Part shown: positions 1-7,769 of the stretch, piece by piece | Layout of the letters: every line of letters begins with the position of its first letter | Numbering within the stretch: the first letter of the stretch is position 1 | Source: Temnopleurus reevesii | Taxonomy: Eukaryota > Echinodermata > Echinoidea > Temnopleuroida > Temnopleuridae | DNA: 16,393 nt | Direction of reading: 5' to 3' | Assembly: GCA_036244855.1 (NCBI GenBank) | Contig: BQKZ01000159.1 | Location: 1-16,393 of the forward strand | The notes under the pieces: model-generated | Told to the model about the DNA's origin: nothing | The model's database searches: none | Seen by the model: only the letters and a program-made list of their open reading frames with translations | Made by a program: the position numbers and the translations under genes

Positions 1-89
1 AACACACATACACGTACACACATGCACGCACACACACACATAGTTTCACACAAACATACACATACAAACATATATACATACATACAACA
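1..89. repeat. CA/CATA simple repeat
   Basis: Interrupted CA dinucleotide and CATA tetranucleotide tract at the left edge; it probably continues outside the window. Low-complexity DNA typical of animal intergenic sequence. Confidence 0.85.
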
Positions 90-1095
90 TGAACCTCAGA
101 ACAATCAGTGATACACATCAGTGGATTAGATGTATTATAACATAAACAAACTCATCATGCCTTCGAAAGCATTATCGCTTATATTAATTTTCAAGAGCTA
201 AATATGTTTTGGGGCAAAGCAAAGTATTATAGTTGCTGACTAGGTGCAGATTAGTCAAGGACTTATCACACAATCATATTCATTTTTGGAAAAAAGCGAA
301 AATTCAATGCCTGTTTTGCATTGTACAATACATATTATTATGCAACCCTGGGCACAATGTTAATCGAAAAACACTGTCAGTATCATGATTACCAATAAAA
401 AATGGCCTCATTGATAAAATACCTAAATTGTAATTCTATCAAAACAGATAATGTTTAGTCAATTCTTTGTGTGTATCATATTTGGAGTAAAATTTACTAA
501 AATTATGAAAAGTATCAAACCATCTTTAATAAAAACTGTCAACACAATACTTTGGACTGAAATAATTTAGATTTCTTCAATTAGAAGTATTTCATCATGC
601 CCATTCGTCGGAAAAATACAAACGTAATTGCGTGCCAGTTTATTAACCAATCTGTATGTCTATTATAGAAAATGCTTGCATTTTATCATCTTTGAAATTT
701 GGTACTCATGTATTTATTTATTCATTAGAATATATTTCAACAGGATAAAAACAAGATCAGCAAAAGCTGTTTTACATCAAGGTCCTGATCAAGGCAACAA
801 TGAAAAAATAATTGATACAAAATAACATAGAATACACTTTATAATTGTAATTGGGCAATTGACTTATGGACTTTTCTGATCCATAGAAGCTACACAGCAC
901 TTCTATTCAACCCCTAAACCTTTGTTACTTTGCATTTTTTTAATACGAGTGGCTATGCTGACAGGCGTATTAATTAAAAAAAAAACAGCACATATATTAA
1001 GACACTTAGCCATGTGGTTTTATTTATGTTGATGCTTTGCTTCCTTTATTATTGTCATTTGGCAGATATGGGTAAAAATCCCCCCAAAATTTATG
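90..1095. other. AT-rich stretch without recognised gene
   Basis: Nothing beyond AT-rich sequence was recognised here. The one short open frame (628-825, plus strand, 65 codons) has the composition of random AT-rich DNA and no splice or start context. The right-hand part, roughly 1000-1150, is probably 3' untranslated or downstream sequence of the minus-strand gene that ends at 1152. Confidence 0.5.
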
Positions 1096-1099
1096 TGAA

Positions 1100-1105
1100 T
1101 TTATT
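1100..1105 (-). promoter_or_regulatory. candidate poly(A) signal AATAAA
   Basis: AATAAA on the minus strand about 47 bases after the stop codon at 1154-1152. Two more AATAAA hexamers follow on the same strand at 1050-1045 and 1024-1019. In DNA this AT-rich such hexamers are common by chance, so which one is used, if any, cannot be decided from sequence. Confidence 0.3.
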
Positions 1106-1151
1106 TACTTGTTACCTATTTTGTTAAAGTTTCTCTCCGTGTTGTCAAAGT

Positions 1152-1778
1152 TCAGCTTGAAGAGAAAAACTTTGATAAGTGTTTGTTCTTACTCATGTTT
1201 GCTACTCTTGGTCCCTTCTTATGTTCCTTTATATTGATATGCTTGGCTTTCGATTTATTTACCTGTTTCAATACATTCTTTTTCTCTATTTCTCGGTCCG
1301 AATGATAATGATTTTTCCAAGGCGCTTTGCCTGAATGATGCGTGCTCTGAAGGTTTCGATGTTCACCCCGAATGTTGCCGACGGTTTCCGATTTCGTGTG
1401 ATCAAACATTCGGCGTTCGGCGAGTTTCGTGACAGGAATCCGAGACGACTTCGTGGGTTGTTCAGGAGGGCATTGTGACGTAGCACGACGAAGGACGCTC
1501 GTTGCAGCACGTGACCACATGCGTGACGTGTCCTTCTGAGGTGCTTTTTTCATCCCATGGTATGATGACGTCACTGTTTCAATACTTTGTTTCTGATTCG
1601 GTTCCTCTTTAAGTTGGTATTGTTCTATCAATTTGTTCTGATTTTCCACTGTCAGTTTGAGCTCTTTAATTTCGTTTGTGATGTCAGTAAACTGTTCAGC
1701 ATTCCTCTTTGCTCCCTTCTCGAATTCTTCTCGTATTCGCATGCGTGTGTTTGAGTGCATCAATTCTAATTTCTTCAA
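1152..1778 (-). CDS. Exon 4 (terminal) of 381-aa coiled-coil protein
   Basis: Last coding exon, 208 codons plus stop (residues 174-381 of the joined protein). On the minus strand it follows a good acceptor (CCTTTTTTTAATAG) and opens in phase 0 with TTG AAG AAA, matching the phase-0 end of the exon at 2472-2258. Local GC is clearly higher than in its flanks. Residues about 174-235 are charged and heptad-like (LKKLELMHSN, FEKGAKRNAE, NEIKELKLTVENQNKLIEQY) and should form a coiled coil. The middle holds Arg/Ser/Thr stretches including an RRAT motif, and the last 45 residues are Lys-rich and end FFSSS. No enzymatic motif is visible. The TTG at the exon start is not an initiation codon; it lies directly after the acceptor AG. 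Family not recognised; a cytoskeletal or axonemal scaffold is only a guess. Confidence 0.75.
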   Translation of the reverse strand: MKKLELMHSNTRMRIREEFEKGAKRNAEQFTDITNEIKELKLTVENQNKLIEQYQLKEEPNQKQSIETVTSSYHGMKKAPQKDTSRMWSRAATSVLRRATSQCPPEQPTKSSRIPVTKLAERRMFDHTKSETVGNIRGEHRNLQSTHHSGKAPWKNHYHSDREIEKKNVLKQVNKSKAKHINIKEHKKGPRVANMSKNKHLSKFFSSS

Positions 1779-2257
1779 CTATTAAAAAAAGGATAAATAT
1801 ATACGGGGAGAAGAAAAGACAAACATATAACGAATTATAAGAATGTGCGAGAAAAATGCAGATTGAAAATGTGATAAAAACCGTTATAACAATAACAAGA
1901 AACGCCACCGTCTCTCAGAAAAATACGTAATACAAAAAAAGGAGAAGAAATAAACATCACGGTAATATCACGATACATTGATCAATATGCATCTAATAGA
2001 ATTTAAAAAAAATGTCTTAAAAGTGATTAAGATAATTTCCTGAAAATACAATATATACTGTATTTTGACGGTCGCAAGTGACTAAAAAAACCCCCACATT
2101 TTTTGTGCATTATTTTGAACTCTCAGGAGCTTTTGAGAGCTAACACCAAGTCAAATCAGTGCTTCGAAATAATCTGGATAAATATTGAAGTTAAGCTTTT
2201 TAACACCTTAAACTTATTCTTGAAATATTTTAAATGATATTGATTAAAATTCCTCAC
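1779..2257 (-). other. Intron 3 of the minus-strand gene
   Basis: A 479-base, AT-rich, phase-0 intron with a GTGAGG donor just below 2258 and a pyrimidine-rich TAG acceptor at 1779-1780. No repeat or internal gene recognised in it. Confidence 0.65.
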
Positions 2258-2472
2258 CATCTCCTTGAACATCATATCAGAGTAGTCTAGAAGGCTTTTT
2301 GAAGCTTTGCAAGTGCTCCGTACTGTATGGATCAAGTTGTATGACGTCATAGACACGTGCTCGGATCCACCACGTTCCATCGATTCGTTCCATGACCGAC
2401 TGCTGTCCGATAAGCGTCTGGGTGAAGCAATTCTTGCTACCGACGATCGGCGACTCGTCAGGGATACCTTGG
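2258..2472 (-). CDS. Exon 3 of 381-aa coiled-coil protein
   Basis: A 215-base internal exon (residues 103-173, plus two bases completing codon 102). On the minus strand the acceptor is TTTTCTAACCATAG and the donor ATG|GTGAGG. The two leading bases CC join the last G of the exon at 5938-5796 to make GCC (Ala), and the end is phase 0, joining cleanly to 1778. The first half is basic and Ser-rich with RRSS and RRLS motifs, which resemble basophilic (PKA-type) phosphorylation sites. The second half (SYNLIHTVRS to DYSDMMFKEM) looks helical and runs into the coiled coil of exon 4. GC-rich and codon-like compared with the (ATT)n sequence beside it. Confidence 0.72.
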
Positions 2473-2490
2473 CTATGGTTAGAAAATAAA

Positions 2491-2570
2491 TAATGAAAAT
2501 AATAATAATGATAATGATAATAATAACAATAATATTAATGATAATAATAATAATGATAATAATAATAATG
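2491..2570. repeat. (ATA/ATG)n microsatellite, tail of SINE copy
   Basis: Imperfect AAT/ATA triplet tract with scattered ATG units. It is the (TTA)n tail of the minus-oriented SINE at 2571-2831 and ends about 18 bases before the splice acceptor of exon 3 on the minus strand. Confidence 0.85.
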
Positions 2571-2831
2571 GTGGCTACTTGTATAGCGAACAGGTCCATC
2601 TTATCGGTGCTCATGGCGCTGAAGCTTTACACTCAATATTACCTGGCTCTAGCTGGCAGCCATGTACGGCGCCTGCATTACAAGGATTTCTTCGTACCGT
2701 CCCCATTTACCTCACCTGGGTCGAGTGCAGCACAATGTGGATAAATTTCTTGCTGAGGGAAATTAACATCATCTACGAACCTACGACCCTCTGGACCACG
2801 ACGCTTCCACATACAGTCCACGCTTCCACAT
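2571..2831 (-). mobile_element. tRNA-derived SINE, minus orientation, head deleted
   Basis: Matches the other SINE copies here in the body: GGTAAATGGGGACGG-like text and, read on the plus strand, CACCTGGGTCGAGTGCAGCA and AATTTCTTGCTGAGGGAAAT, as in 11219-11270. The box B region (CGAACCTACGACCCTC) is followed directly by CTGGACCACGACGCTTCCAC, so about 40 bases of the tRNA-like head, including the anticodon-arm region and part of box A, are missing. A short duplicate of the outer end (CACGCTTCCACATA) follows. SINEs of this type are moved by LINE machinery. This copy lies in intron 2 of the minus-strand gene, in the same direction as the gene. Confidence 0.75.
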
Positions 2832-3294
2832 AATAATACAGTCTATCGGTTCATCGGTCATGTCGGTTCCTATGTTTGATATCAAAATATTACCCATAAA
2901 ACAAAGTACCGATGTCTCCATCTTATAAGCCATAACCTCGGCTGACCCAATGAAATACGTGACCGGAGCTATAGGTGTCCCGAATGAAATATGGGAGGGT
3001 GATTAAAAGACTTCTGATTGAGCCTACATTACGTGATTAGACCAGTTATTTTTCAAACATGATTCTATCTGTCTTATCTTTTCTATCTTCGAAACCATTT
3101 TCAAGATATGAGAACGGGATCCACGAGAGGAGGGATGGGGTGTTATTATGCGCGAGCCGTAGGGACACTGTGGGGGCTCGAGCATTCCCCCGTCAGAGTT
3201 AGGGAAGCCAAATTTGAGTTCTAAAGGGTGGAAACAAAGGTTGCTCCAATTTGAGGAGATTACCTTTTTGTTTGTTTGTCAGCTGACTAGTGTA

Positions 3295-3324
3295 GGAGGT
3301 GGGGGAGGGGGGGGGGGGAGGAGG
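3295..3324 (+). repeat. G-run with G-quadruplex potential
   Basis: Starts GGAGGTGGGGGA and continues as a long uninterrupted run of G before GAGGAGG. Several runs of three or more G within 30 bases meet the usual G4 pattern on the plus strand. On the minus (gene) strand it is a C-run within intron 2. Confidence 0.7.
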
Positions 3325-4059
3325 CGAACATCAATTTGAAAAAATACCCTCTCAAGTTGGTCGAGCACCCCGTTCCTGTTTGTGCACTTGTTTTTTGTTT
3401 ATTGTTTGGTATAAATTACTCAGGTTTCACTATTTCTGCCCGAAAGAACAAAACTGTTCATCACTCTCATTTCAAGGGGCCGTGAGCGGGTGCGTGGCTG
3501 ATGCATCTTGTATATTTGGTATATCATCTTCATCAATGTGGTGACAAGCGAAAGGAGAAAAATTGGAGTAAAGAAAATGGAGAGGAAAAGATTGATCGTG
3601 ATGATCAATAAGTAATTGCTTACATGATGAAGATTTTAATTATGAACGTGATATTTTCAGCTTCGTCGTTCATCATTTAGGAGTAAGATTAATAATTGTG
3701 ACCTGTCTGCTCGGGTCAAGGGACTCAAAGTTAACTGTTGGAAATTTTCAATCGAAATGAAAACCCGTAAGCAAAGTGGGATGAAAATTGATATTAATAA
3801 TGACAATTTCACTTCAAAATTATTTGCAGTAATATTCTAAGTCATGAACTTTATGGTGTTTTCAGATAATAGTTATGCAGTTTGTATTCTTTGTTTCAAA
3901 ATGATATATCATTGGTCAGATTTTATGAACGCCATGTTTCGGAAGTACTACTACCAAAAGAAAATCGTAAAAAAAATTAGCCTGTGACGGGATAAACTTA
4001 CCAAAATTGTATACGATCTATGGTACGGGCGCGCGCCGAGGTTTTCACACCTTTTAATT

Positions 4060-4087
4060 AAAAAAAAAAAAAAATTAGGGGGGGGGA
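4060..4087. repeat. A-run followed by G-run
   Basis: About 15 A residues, then TTA and nine G. It could be the poly(A) end of an old retroposed copy, but no source or flanking duplication could be identified. Confidence 0.6.
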
Positions 4088-4421
4088 GGCAAACAACTTA
4101 GAATTTTGACGCCCCCGCCCGAAGAGTAAGCAAAATTTGAAAAATGGAAAATTTCCCCAGCTCAAAGTTGCACTTCCGCCATAACCCATTTTAACCTCCA
4201 AATCGGCCCCTACCTCTGTCCCCAGGCGATCGGCAACTGGAACACCCGTACATTACGGAAATAGGCTCTTAATAAATATTTTTTTTTTTGTTAAAAATTA
4301 GAATCTAATCTGTCTCAATGTGATGAATTAGAACATTGATTTTCTAATGGATTAATAAAATGATTGAGGTCCAACACGGTCGATTAATGATGACAGATAT
4401 TCGTCACCCTAGAAGAAGCAT

Positions 4422-4663
4422 TCATTACTCTAGTCCAGTTGAGGACTGAGTGTTCTGATAGCACCCACCTCTGCATATTCAGTCCAGTTGAGGACTGAGT
4501 GTTCTGATAGCACCCACCTCTGCATATTCACTTACACTGTACACACAGGGACTGCACTGCACTCAACCACAGAGTCCTTACATAAGCCTCTAATATGTAT
4601 ACCCCTCTGATCGCGTGTGGAGGCTATCAGAACACTCAGTCCTCAACTGGACTATCATTACTC
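4422..4663. mobile_element. Non-autonomous TIR transposon with 9-bp TSD
   Basis: A 224-base element (4431-4654) begins TAGTCCAGTTGAGGACTGAG and ends with the exact reverse complement, giving a perfect 32-base terminal inverted repeat (4431-4462 and 4623-4654). It is flanked by a perfect 9-bp direct repeat TCATTACTC at 4422-4430 and 4655-4663, the target-site duplication. It has no coding capacity, so it must be a MITE moved in trans. A 9-bp duplication is typical of Mutator-like elements and also occurs with Merlin, so the superfamily is uncertain. The left end is present twice in tandem (4433-4481 and 4482-4530). It sits in intron 2 of the minus-strand gene. Confidence 0.88.
4433..4530 (+). 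repeat. 49-bp tandem duplication of the left TIR end
   Basis: Two identical 49-base copies (4433-4481, 4482-4530), each containing 30 bases of the inverted repeat plus 19 bases of subterminal sequence. Only the left end is duplicated; the right has one copy. The identity of the two copies suggests a recent event. Confidence 0.92.
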
Positions 4664-4743
4664 GGAAGTTTTGCTTGTCATGCCAAATGTGGAAACATCA
4701 TAGAGAGAAAATGATTGTGTTTTATGGCGCTATTCGTAAAGGT

Positions 4744-4837
4744 ACGCACGACTCTGCGCACGACTGGTGACCCATTCTATTGTGCTTCTTATTGAGACCA
4801 AGAGAGGGTCACTTGTGCTTCACAGAGTCGCGCGCGT
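4744..4837. repeat. Imperfect inverted repeat, about 94 bp
   Basis: CGCACGACTCTGCG..GTGACCC at 4745-4773 is matched in reverse complement by GGGTCAC..CACAGAGTCGCGCG at 4806-4834, with a loop of about 25 bases. It could be a small MITE or a hairpin in the intron RNA. No target duplication was found. Confidence 0.55.
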
Positions 4838-5398
4838 ATCTATATGAACAGCTATAAGAATCACAATCCAGGTATTAAGTCGTTTGCTATTACATGCCAA
4901 AATAATTCTGCATTCTCGGAACATCACAGCAACGCCTAACAGACGTTGGCTATATATAAAGTAAAATTCAAAATATCACATATCACTGGTCGCCTCTCTG
5001 CAAATGTATTTTATTTCTATTATAATTGTCATACAAAATTACACAGAATTGAAATACTTTGCGAAGATTCGGCATATGCCAGGGCAGAGAGCATTATGGA
5101 TTTTGTTTCCGAGAAACTGAAAATGAATTATAAACAAGTTTTGAAATTTTAATCTTGTATTATTGGTTATCAACATATTTAATACGCATCAAGATTCAAG
5201 CCCACCTTAGCGTGTATACATAGCAACGCCTGGCCAGCGTTCGTGAGTTTTCAAAGACGACCCATGATTACGGGAAAGGAAAAACGCTTGGCTGGCGCTA
5301 ATTTTTGCGTATGTTGAGAGCCAAACGCCCTCAATTGATCAATCGTCCTCCCTCTGTATTTTTGCGTTCACGGATCATCTTTGAAATATATGAAATCA
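4838..5398. other. Intron 2 interior with short GC-rich palindromes
   Basis: No gene recognised. Related short motifs recur: GCAACGCCTAACAGACGTT near 4930, GCAACGCCTGGCCAGCGTT near 5223, and AACGCTTGGCTGGCGCT near 5283. They may be ends of degenerate repeats. An open plus-strand frame of 68 codons at 4946-5152 has no start ATG, splice border or recognisable motif. Confidence 0.45.
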
Positions 5399-5679
5399 GG
5401 CGCCGTGGTGTAGTGGTCATGACTCTCACCTTTCAACTAGAGGGTCGTAGGTTTGAGTCCCACGCGGGGTGTTAATTTCCTTCAGCAAGAAATTCATCAA
5501 CATTGTGCTGCACTAAACCCAGGTGAGGTAAATGGGTACCTGGTAGGAATATTTTATTCCTTGAAACGCCAAGAGCGCTCCATGGTGGCTGCCAGGCTAA
5601 AGCCAGGGTAATGATGCTGCAATTGTAGAGCGCTTAGGGAATTCTCATGAAGAATTGATAAGTGCTATATAAAAGCCGT

Positions 5680-5714
<35 letters not shown>
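5399..5714 (+). mobile_element. tRNA-derived SINE, near full length
   Basis: The most complete copy in the window. The head is tRNA-like with box A GTGGTGTAGTGG (5405-5416) and box B GGTTTGAGTCC (5450-5460), the internal RNA polymerase III promoter. The tRNA-unrelated body follows (TTCAGCAAGAAATTCATCAA, GGGTACCTGGTAGGAAT, AGCGCTTAGGGAA, AGTGCTATATAAA), then a (TTA)n tail at 5682-5714. This is the reference copy for the other fragments. It lies in intron 2 of the minus-strand gene, opposite to transcription. It is not a functional tRNA: the anticodon arm is degenerate and there is no discrete 3' end. Confidence 0.88.
5682..5714 (+). repeat. (ATT)n microsatellite, SINE tail
   Basis: About eleven ATT triplets directly after the SINE body, the usual 3' tail of this SINE type. 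Confidence 0.9.
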
Positions 5715-5795
5715 TTACTATTGAGTATTTACTAAAGAACGTGGAACAATTTTGATGAATCTTATTTGATCAATAAAATGTAACATACTATTTAC

Positions 5796-5938
5796 CCGGT
5801 GTTAATCTTTCTTCAATTCCATCGTCAGTATTGTCCACACTCTCGACCTCGTCACCTTCATTGGTCTTTACTTCTTCTTCTTTTTCTTCTTCTACCACTT
5901 GAACATTATCACCCTTTTCATCTTCTTCGAAAGATTCA
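5796..5938 (-). CDS. Exon 2 (acidic) of 381-aa coiled-coil protein
   Basis: A 143-base internal exon. On the minus strand the acceptor is TTTTATTTGCAG and the donor CCGG|GTAAAT. Its first base T completes ATT (Ile 54) with the AT ending exon 1, and its last G completes GCC (Ala 102) with exon 3. The 47 whole codons (residues 55-101) hold 21 Glu/Asp, for example ESFEEDEKGD, VVEEEKEEE and ESVDNTDDGIEER; this is a low-complexity, probably disordered acidic segment. Other frames are broken by stops. The exact phase match on both sides is the main support. Confidence 0.72.
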
Positions 5939-5944
5939 CTGCAA

Positions 5945-6640
5945 ATAAAAATACATTCATAGAATCTTTACTGTTTTTCAAAGTTGTTTACAGTCGAAAT
6001 ATGTATATTACGTTTTATACTTTGAAATTGTTTCAAAGTATTTATCTTTCATTTAGCTTCAAACTAATCCAATCAATAACGCGTTGCTGGCATATGAAAA
6101 AATAATATGAACAAACTGTATAGAAAAAAAATAGAAAAATCAAGAGCTATGAGCCTTTTTACAATTTGAGTAATCCATAGCAAAAACAAGTTTTCAGTAA
6201 TATTAAAAAAACCTTAAAACAAAGGCATTGTATAACACTGTTTTTGTTTATAAAATTTTCAACTGCTAGGTCCTGAATGGTATACCTAAATGGTTAGTGG
6301 TGTACATAAACTAAGCTGTGAACTTTTTATGCTTCAAAATCAACATTAAATACTAAAAAAAACCCCGATGATACAAACGTTTACCTACAAATGCACATTG
6401 TGCAGTAATAATGCGCCCGTTTTACACTGTATTCAAATTTTGAAAGATATCTTGATAATGGCTCTATAACTCGCTTGATTATATTTTCACAGGTCAGACA
6501 GAGTGGTTTGATTTTTTTTAAAGTAAAATCATAACGTGTGGCAATGTCTTTAAAGAAAAATTATAATGTGAGAGAGAAGAGGAGAGAAAAGTTGAAAGTA
6601 AACAATCAAACAGAACGAAAAATATGGAATAATTATGAAG
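5945..6640. other. Intron 1 interior, AT-rich, no gene recognised
   Basis: Intron 1 of the minus-strand gene spans 5939-7196. This part is plain AT-rich sequence with short A-runs and no recognisable repeat family. The 68-codon plus-strand frame at 5899-6105 overlaps the acidic exon antisense and then runs through AT-rich intron; it is a chance frame. Confidence 0.55.
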
Positions 6641-6658
6641 ACGAATGATGAAAAAAGA

Positions 6659-6664
6659 CAGGGA

Positions 6665-6723
<59 letters not shown>

Positions 6724-6724
6724 G
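6659..6724 (+). repeat. (GA)n tract ending in a G-run
   Basis: About 25 GA dinucleotides with few interruptions, then eleven to twelve G. It directly abuts the truncated SINE copy that follows. Confidence 0.9.
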
Positions 6725-6888
6725 TTGATTCTAACTCTTGCCTTTCAACGAGAAGGTGGACGGTTCGAATCCCATCCATGGCGAATTTCTTTCATCATGA
6801 AAGTGTCCACACTTTGCTGCACTCAACCGAGATGTGTTATTGGGTACCTGGTGAAGATTGTCATTGCCACTGGAGGCTTACTGTAGGC
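6725..6888 (+). mobile_element. 5'-truncated tRNA-derived SINE fragment
   Basis: Shares with the other copies TTGATTCTAACTCTTGCCTTTCAA, box B GGTTCGAATCC (6762-6772, an exact canonical match), the GAATTTCTTTCATCATGAAA body, TGCTGCACTCAACC and GGGTACCTGGT. Box A and the first 15-20 bases of the head are replaced by the (GA)n(G)n tract, and the body stops near 6888 without a (TTA)n tail. It lies in intron 1 of the minus-strand gene. Confidence 0.75.
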
Positions 6889-7196
6889 TCATTGTTTGCA
6901 TTCTTCTTTATTTCATTTTTAAATAGGCATTTTGCTCTTAGACAAATGGATATTAATTTCATTTTGTAGATATTTGTACTTCTTTCACAGTATGTGACAC
7001 AGCAAATTCAAATACGTGTCTTTGGAAGGAAAAACTTACTTTCTAGATCTAATTGATGAAAATCTGCTGTAATATTTATTACGTTTACTTGACAATAATA
7101 TTAGATGTAATCCAAGGAATAGAACAAACCCGTAATACGAATTGATGATGAGAAAGACACTCAATTCCATCATTCCAAAGTTAATTTGATACCTAC

Positions 7197-7357
7197 ATCT
7201 TTATGTCCTCGGCTTGAAGTAGCGTTGTTTTTTCTTTCACTAGACTTAGCGATGGCGCAACATCAGGAATCTGCTTCCGTTTATTACCCTCTCCCCATGC
7301 CTCGGGTAAAGCCTGCAACTCAATTGGTGAACCCGCTTTGCCATGCACGCTTCCCAT
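7197..7357 (-). CDS. Exon 1 of 381-aa acidic/basic coiled-coil protein
   Basis: First coding exon of a four-exon minus-strand gene whose coding parts sum to 1146 bases (381 residues plus stop). The start is ATG at 7357-7355 in good context (G at -3, G at +4); an in-frame TGA lies five codons upstream at 7372-7370. It encodes 53 whole codons (MGSVHGKAGSPIELQALPEA..KTTLLQAEDIK) and ends AAG AT|GTAGGT, phase 2; the AT joins T of exon 2 to make Ile 54. The donor GTAGGT is acceptable but not strong. The N-terminus has no signal peptide or membrane segment, so the product is probably cytoplasmic or nuclear. I know no family with this architecture. An alternative is a weaker acceptor (GAGTTGCAG) near 7324 with the true start further upstream. 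Confidence 0.65.
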
Positions 7358-7511
7358 CTCCCCTTTCCCTCAAATCAAACTATATGATTAAATCCATCTA
7401 ATGACTTTAATTGGCACTTGTTGAAACTAACTTGGCATTTGTTAGTTTCAAAGTTCACGTTTCAAGACATCTTCTTGTGTTTTTAATGCATTGCCAAGGA
7501 ATATGCGCGCT

Positions 7512-7659
7512 CACGCATGCGCGTTTTGGCATTTGGTTTATTGCGTCACAAATAAACACTTCGTTAACTACGCGCTATTGTTACGTCAGCGCTTGTGGGC
7601 TCAAGTTTCAATTTGCGTCATAAAGAAACATTAAGTCACCGTACAGTATTGTTACGTCA
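7512..7659 (-). promoter_or_regulatory. Probable promoter: NRF1-like site and bZIP cluster
   Basis: Lies 155-302 bases upstream of the minus-strand ATG at 7357. CACGCATGCGCG at 7512-7523 is one base from the NRF1 core. Bases TGCGTCA (7542-7548, 7614-7620), TACGTCA (7582-7588, 7653-7659) and TAAGTCA (7632-7638) are five same-oriented ATF/CREB/AP-1-type half-sites, two of them within an identical 13-mer TATTGTTACGTCA. NRF1 and CRE sites are common in animal core promoters. The block is also richer in CpG than its surroundings. Function is inferred from position and motif density only. Confidence 0.5.
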
Positions 7660-7769
7660 CGATGTGTGATTTGTGCCGTAGATTCACTCCATTGCGAACT
7701 TCGTCAGCAGGTGGGTGCCCCCACCCATAGAAATTTGAAAGGGAAAAAAGTGAAAGCGTTTTTTTTTTT

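Larger units (their letters stand above)
2832..4420. other. Intron 2 interior, no gene recognised
   Basis: Part of the 3323-base intron between exons 2 and 3 of the minus-strand gene. It holds patches of higher GC (about 3110-3240, 3440-3520 and 4020-4260) that may be old repeats, a G-run at 3295-3324, and an A-run next to a G-run at 4060-4086. I could not assign any of it to a known family. A short minus-strand frame near 3540-3475 reads codon-like but has no convincing splice borders. Confidence 0.5.

Noticed and set aside
1286..1510. 74-codon minus-strand frame inside exon 4
   Set aside because: Shadow of the terminal exon in another frame; the longer frame has the splice border, coiled-coil pattern and stop.
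2493..2833. Plus-strand frames of 83 and 84 codons
   Set aside because: They run through an ATA microsatellite and a SINE body.
3420..3608. Minus-strand frame and codon-like HIDEDDIPNIQ reading near 3540-3475
   Set aside because: No AG acceptor or GT donor fits the symmetric phase-1 exon needed between exons 2 and 3, which already join in frame.
4433..4652. Reading the MITE as a Tc1/mariner-type element with TA target duplication
   Set aside because: TA flanks both ends, but the flanks extend to a perfect 9-bp repeat TCATTACTC outside TA, so TA is better taken as part of the inverted repeat.
4946..5152. 68-codon plus-strand frame after a TATATATAAAG sequence
   Set aside because: It starts at a non-ATG codon, has no splice borders and no recognisable motif.
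5402..5470. Possible tRNA gene
   Set aside because: Pol III boxes are present but the anticodon arm does not fold well and the sequence continues into the SINE body; it is a SINE head.
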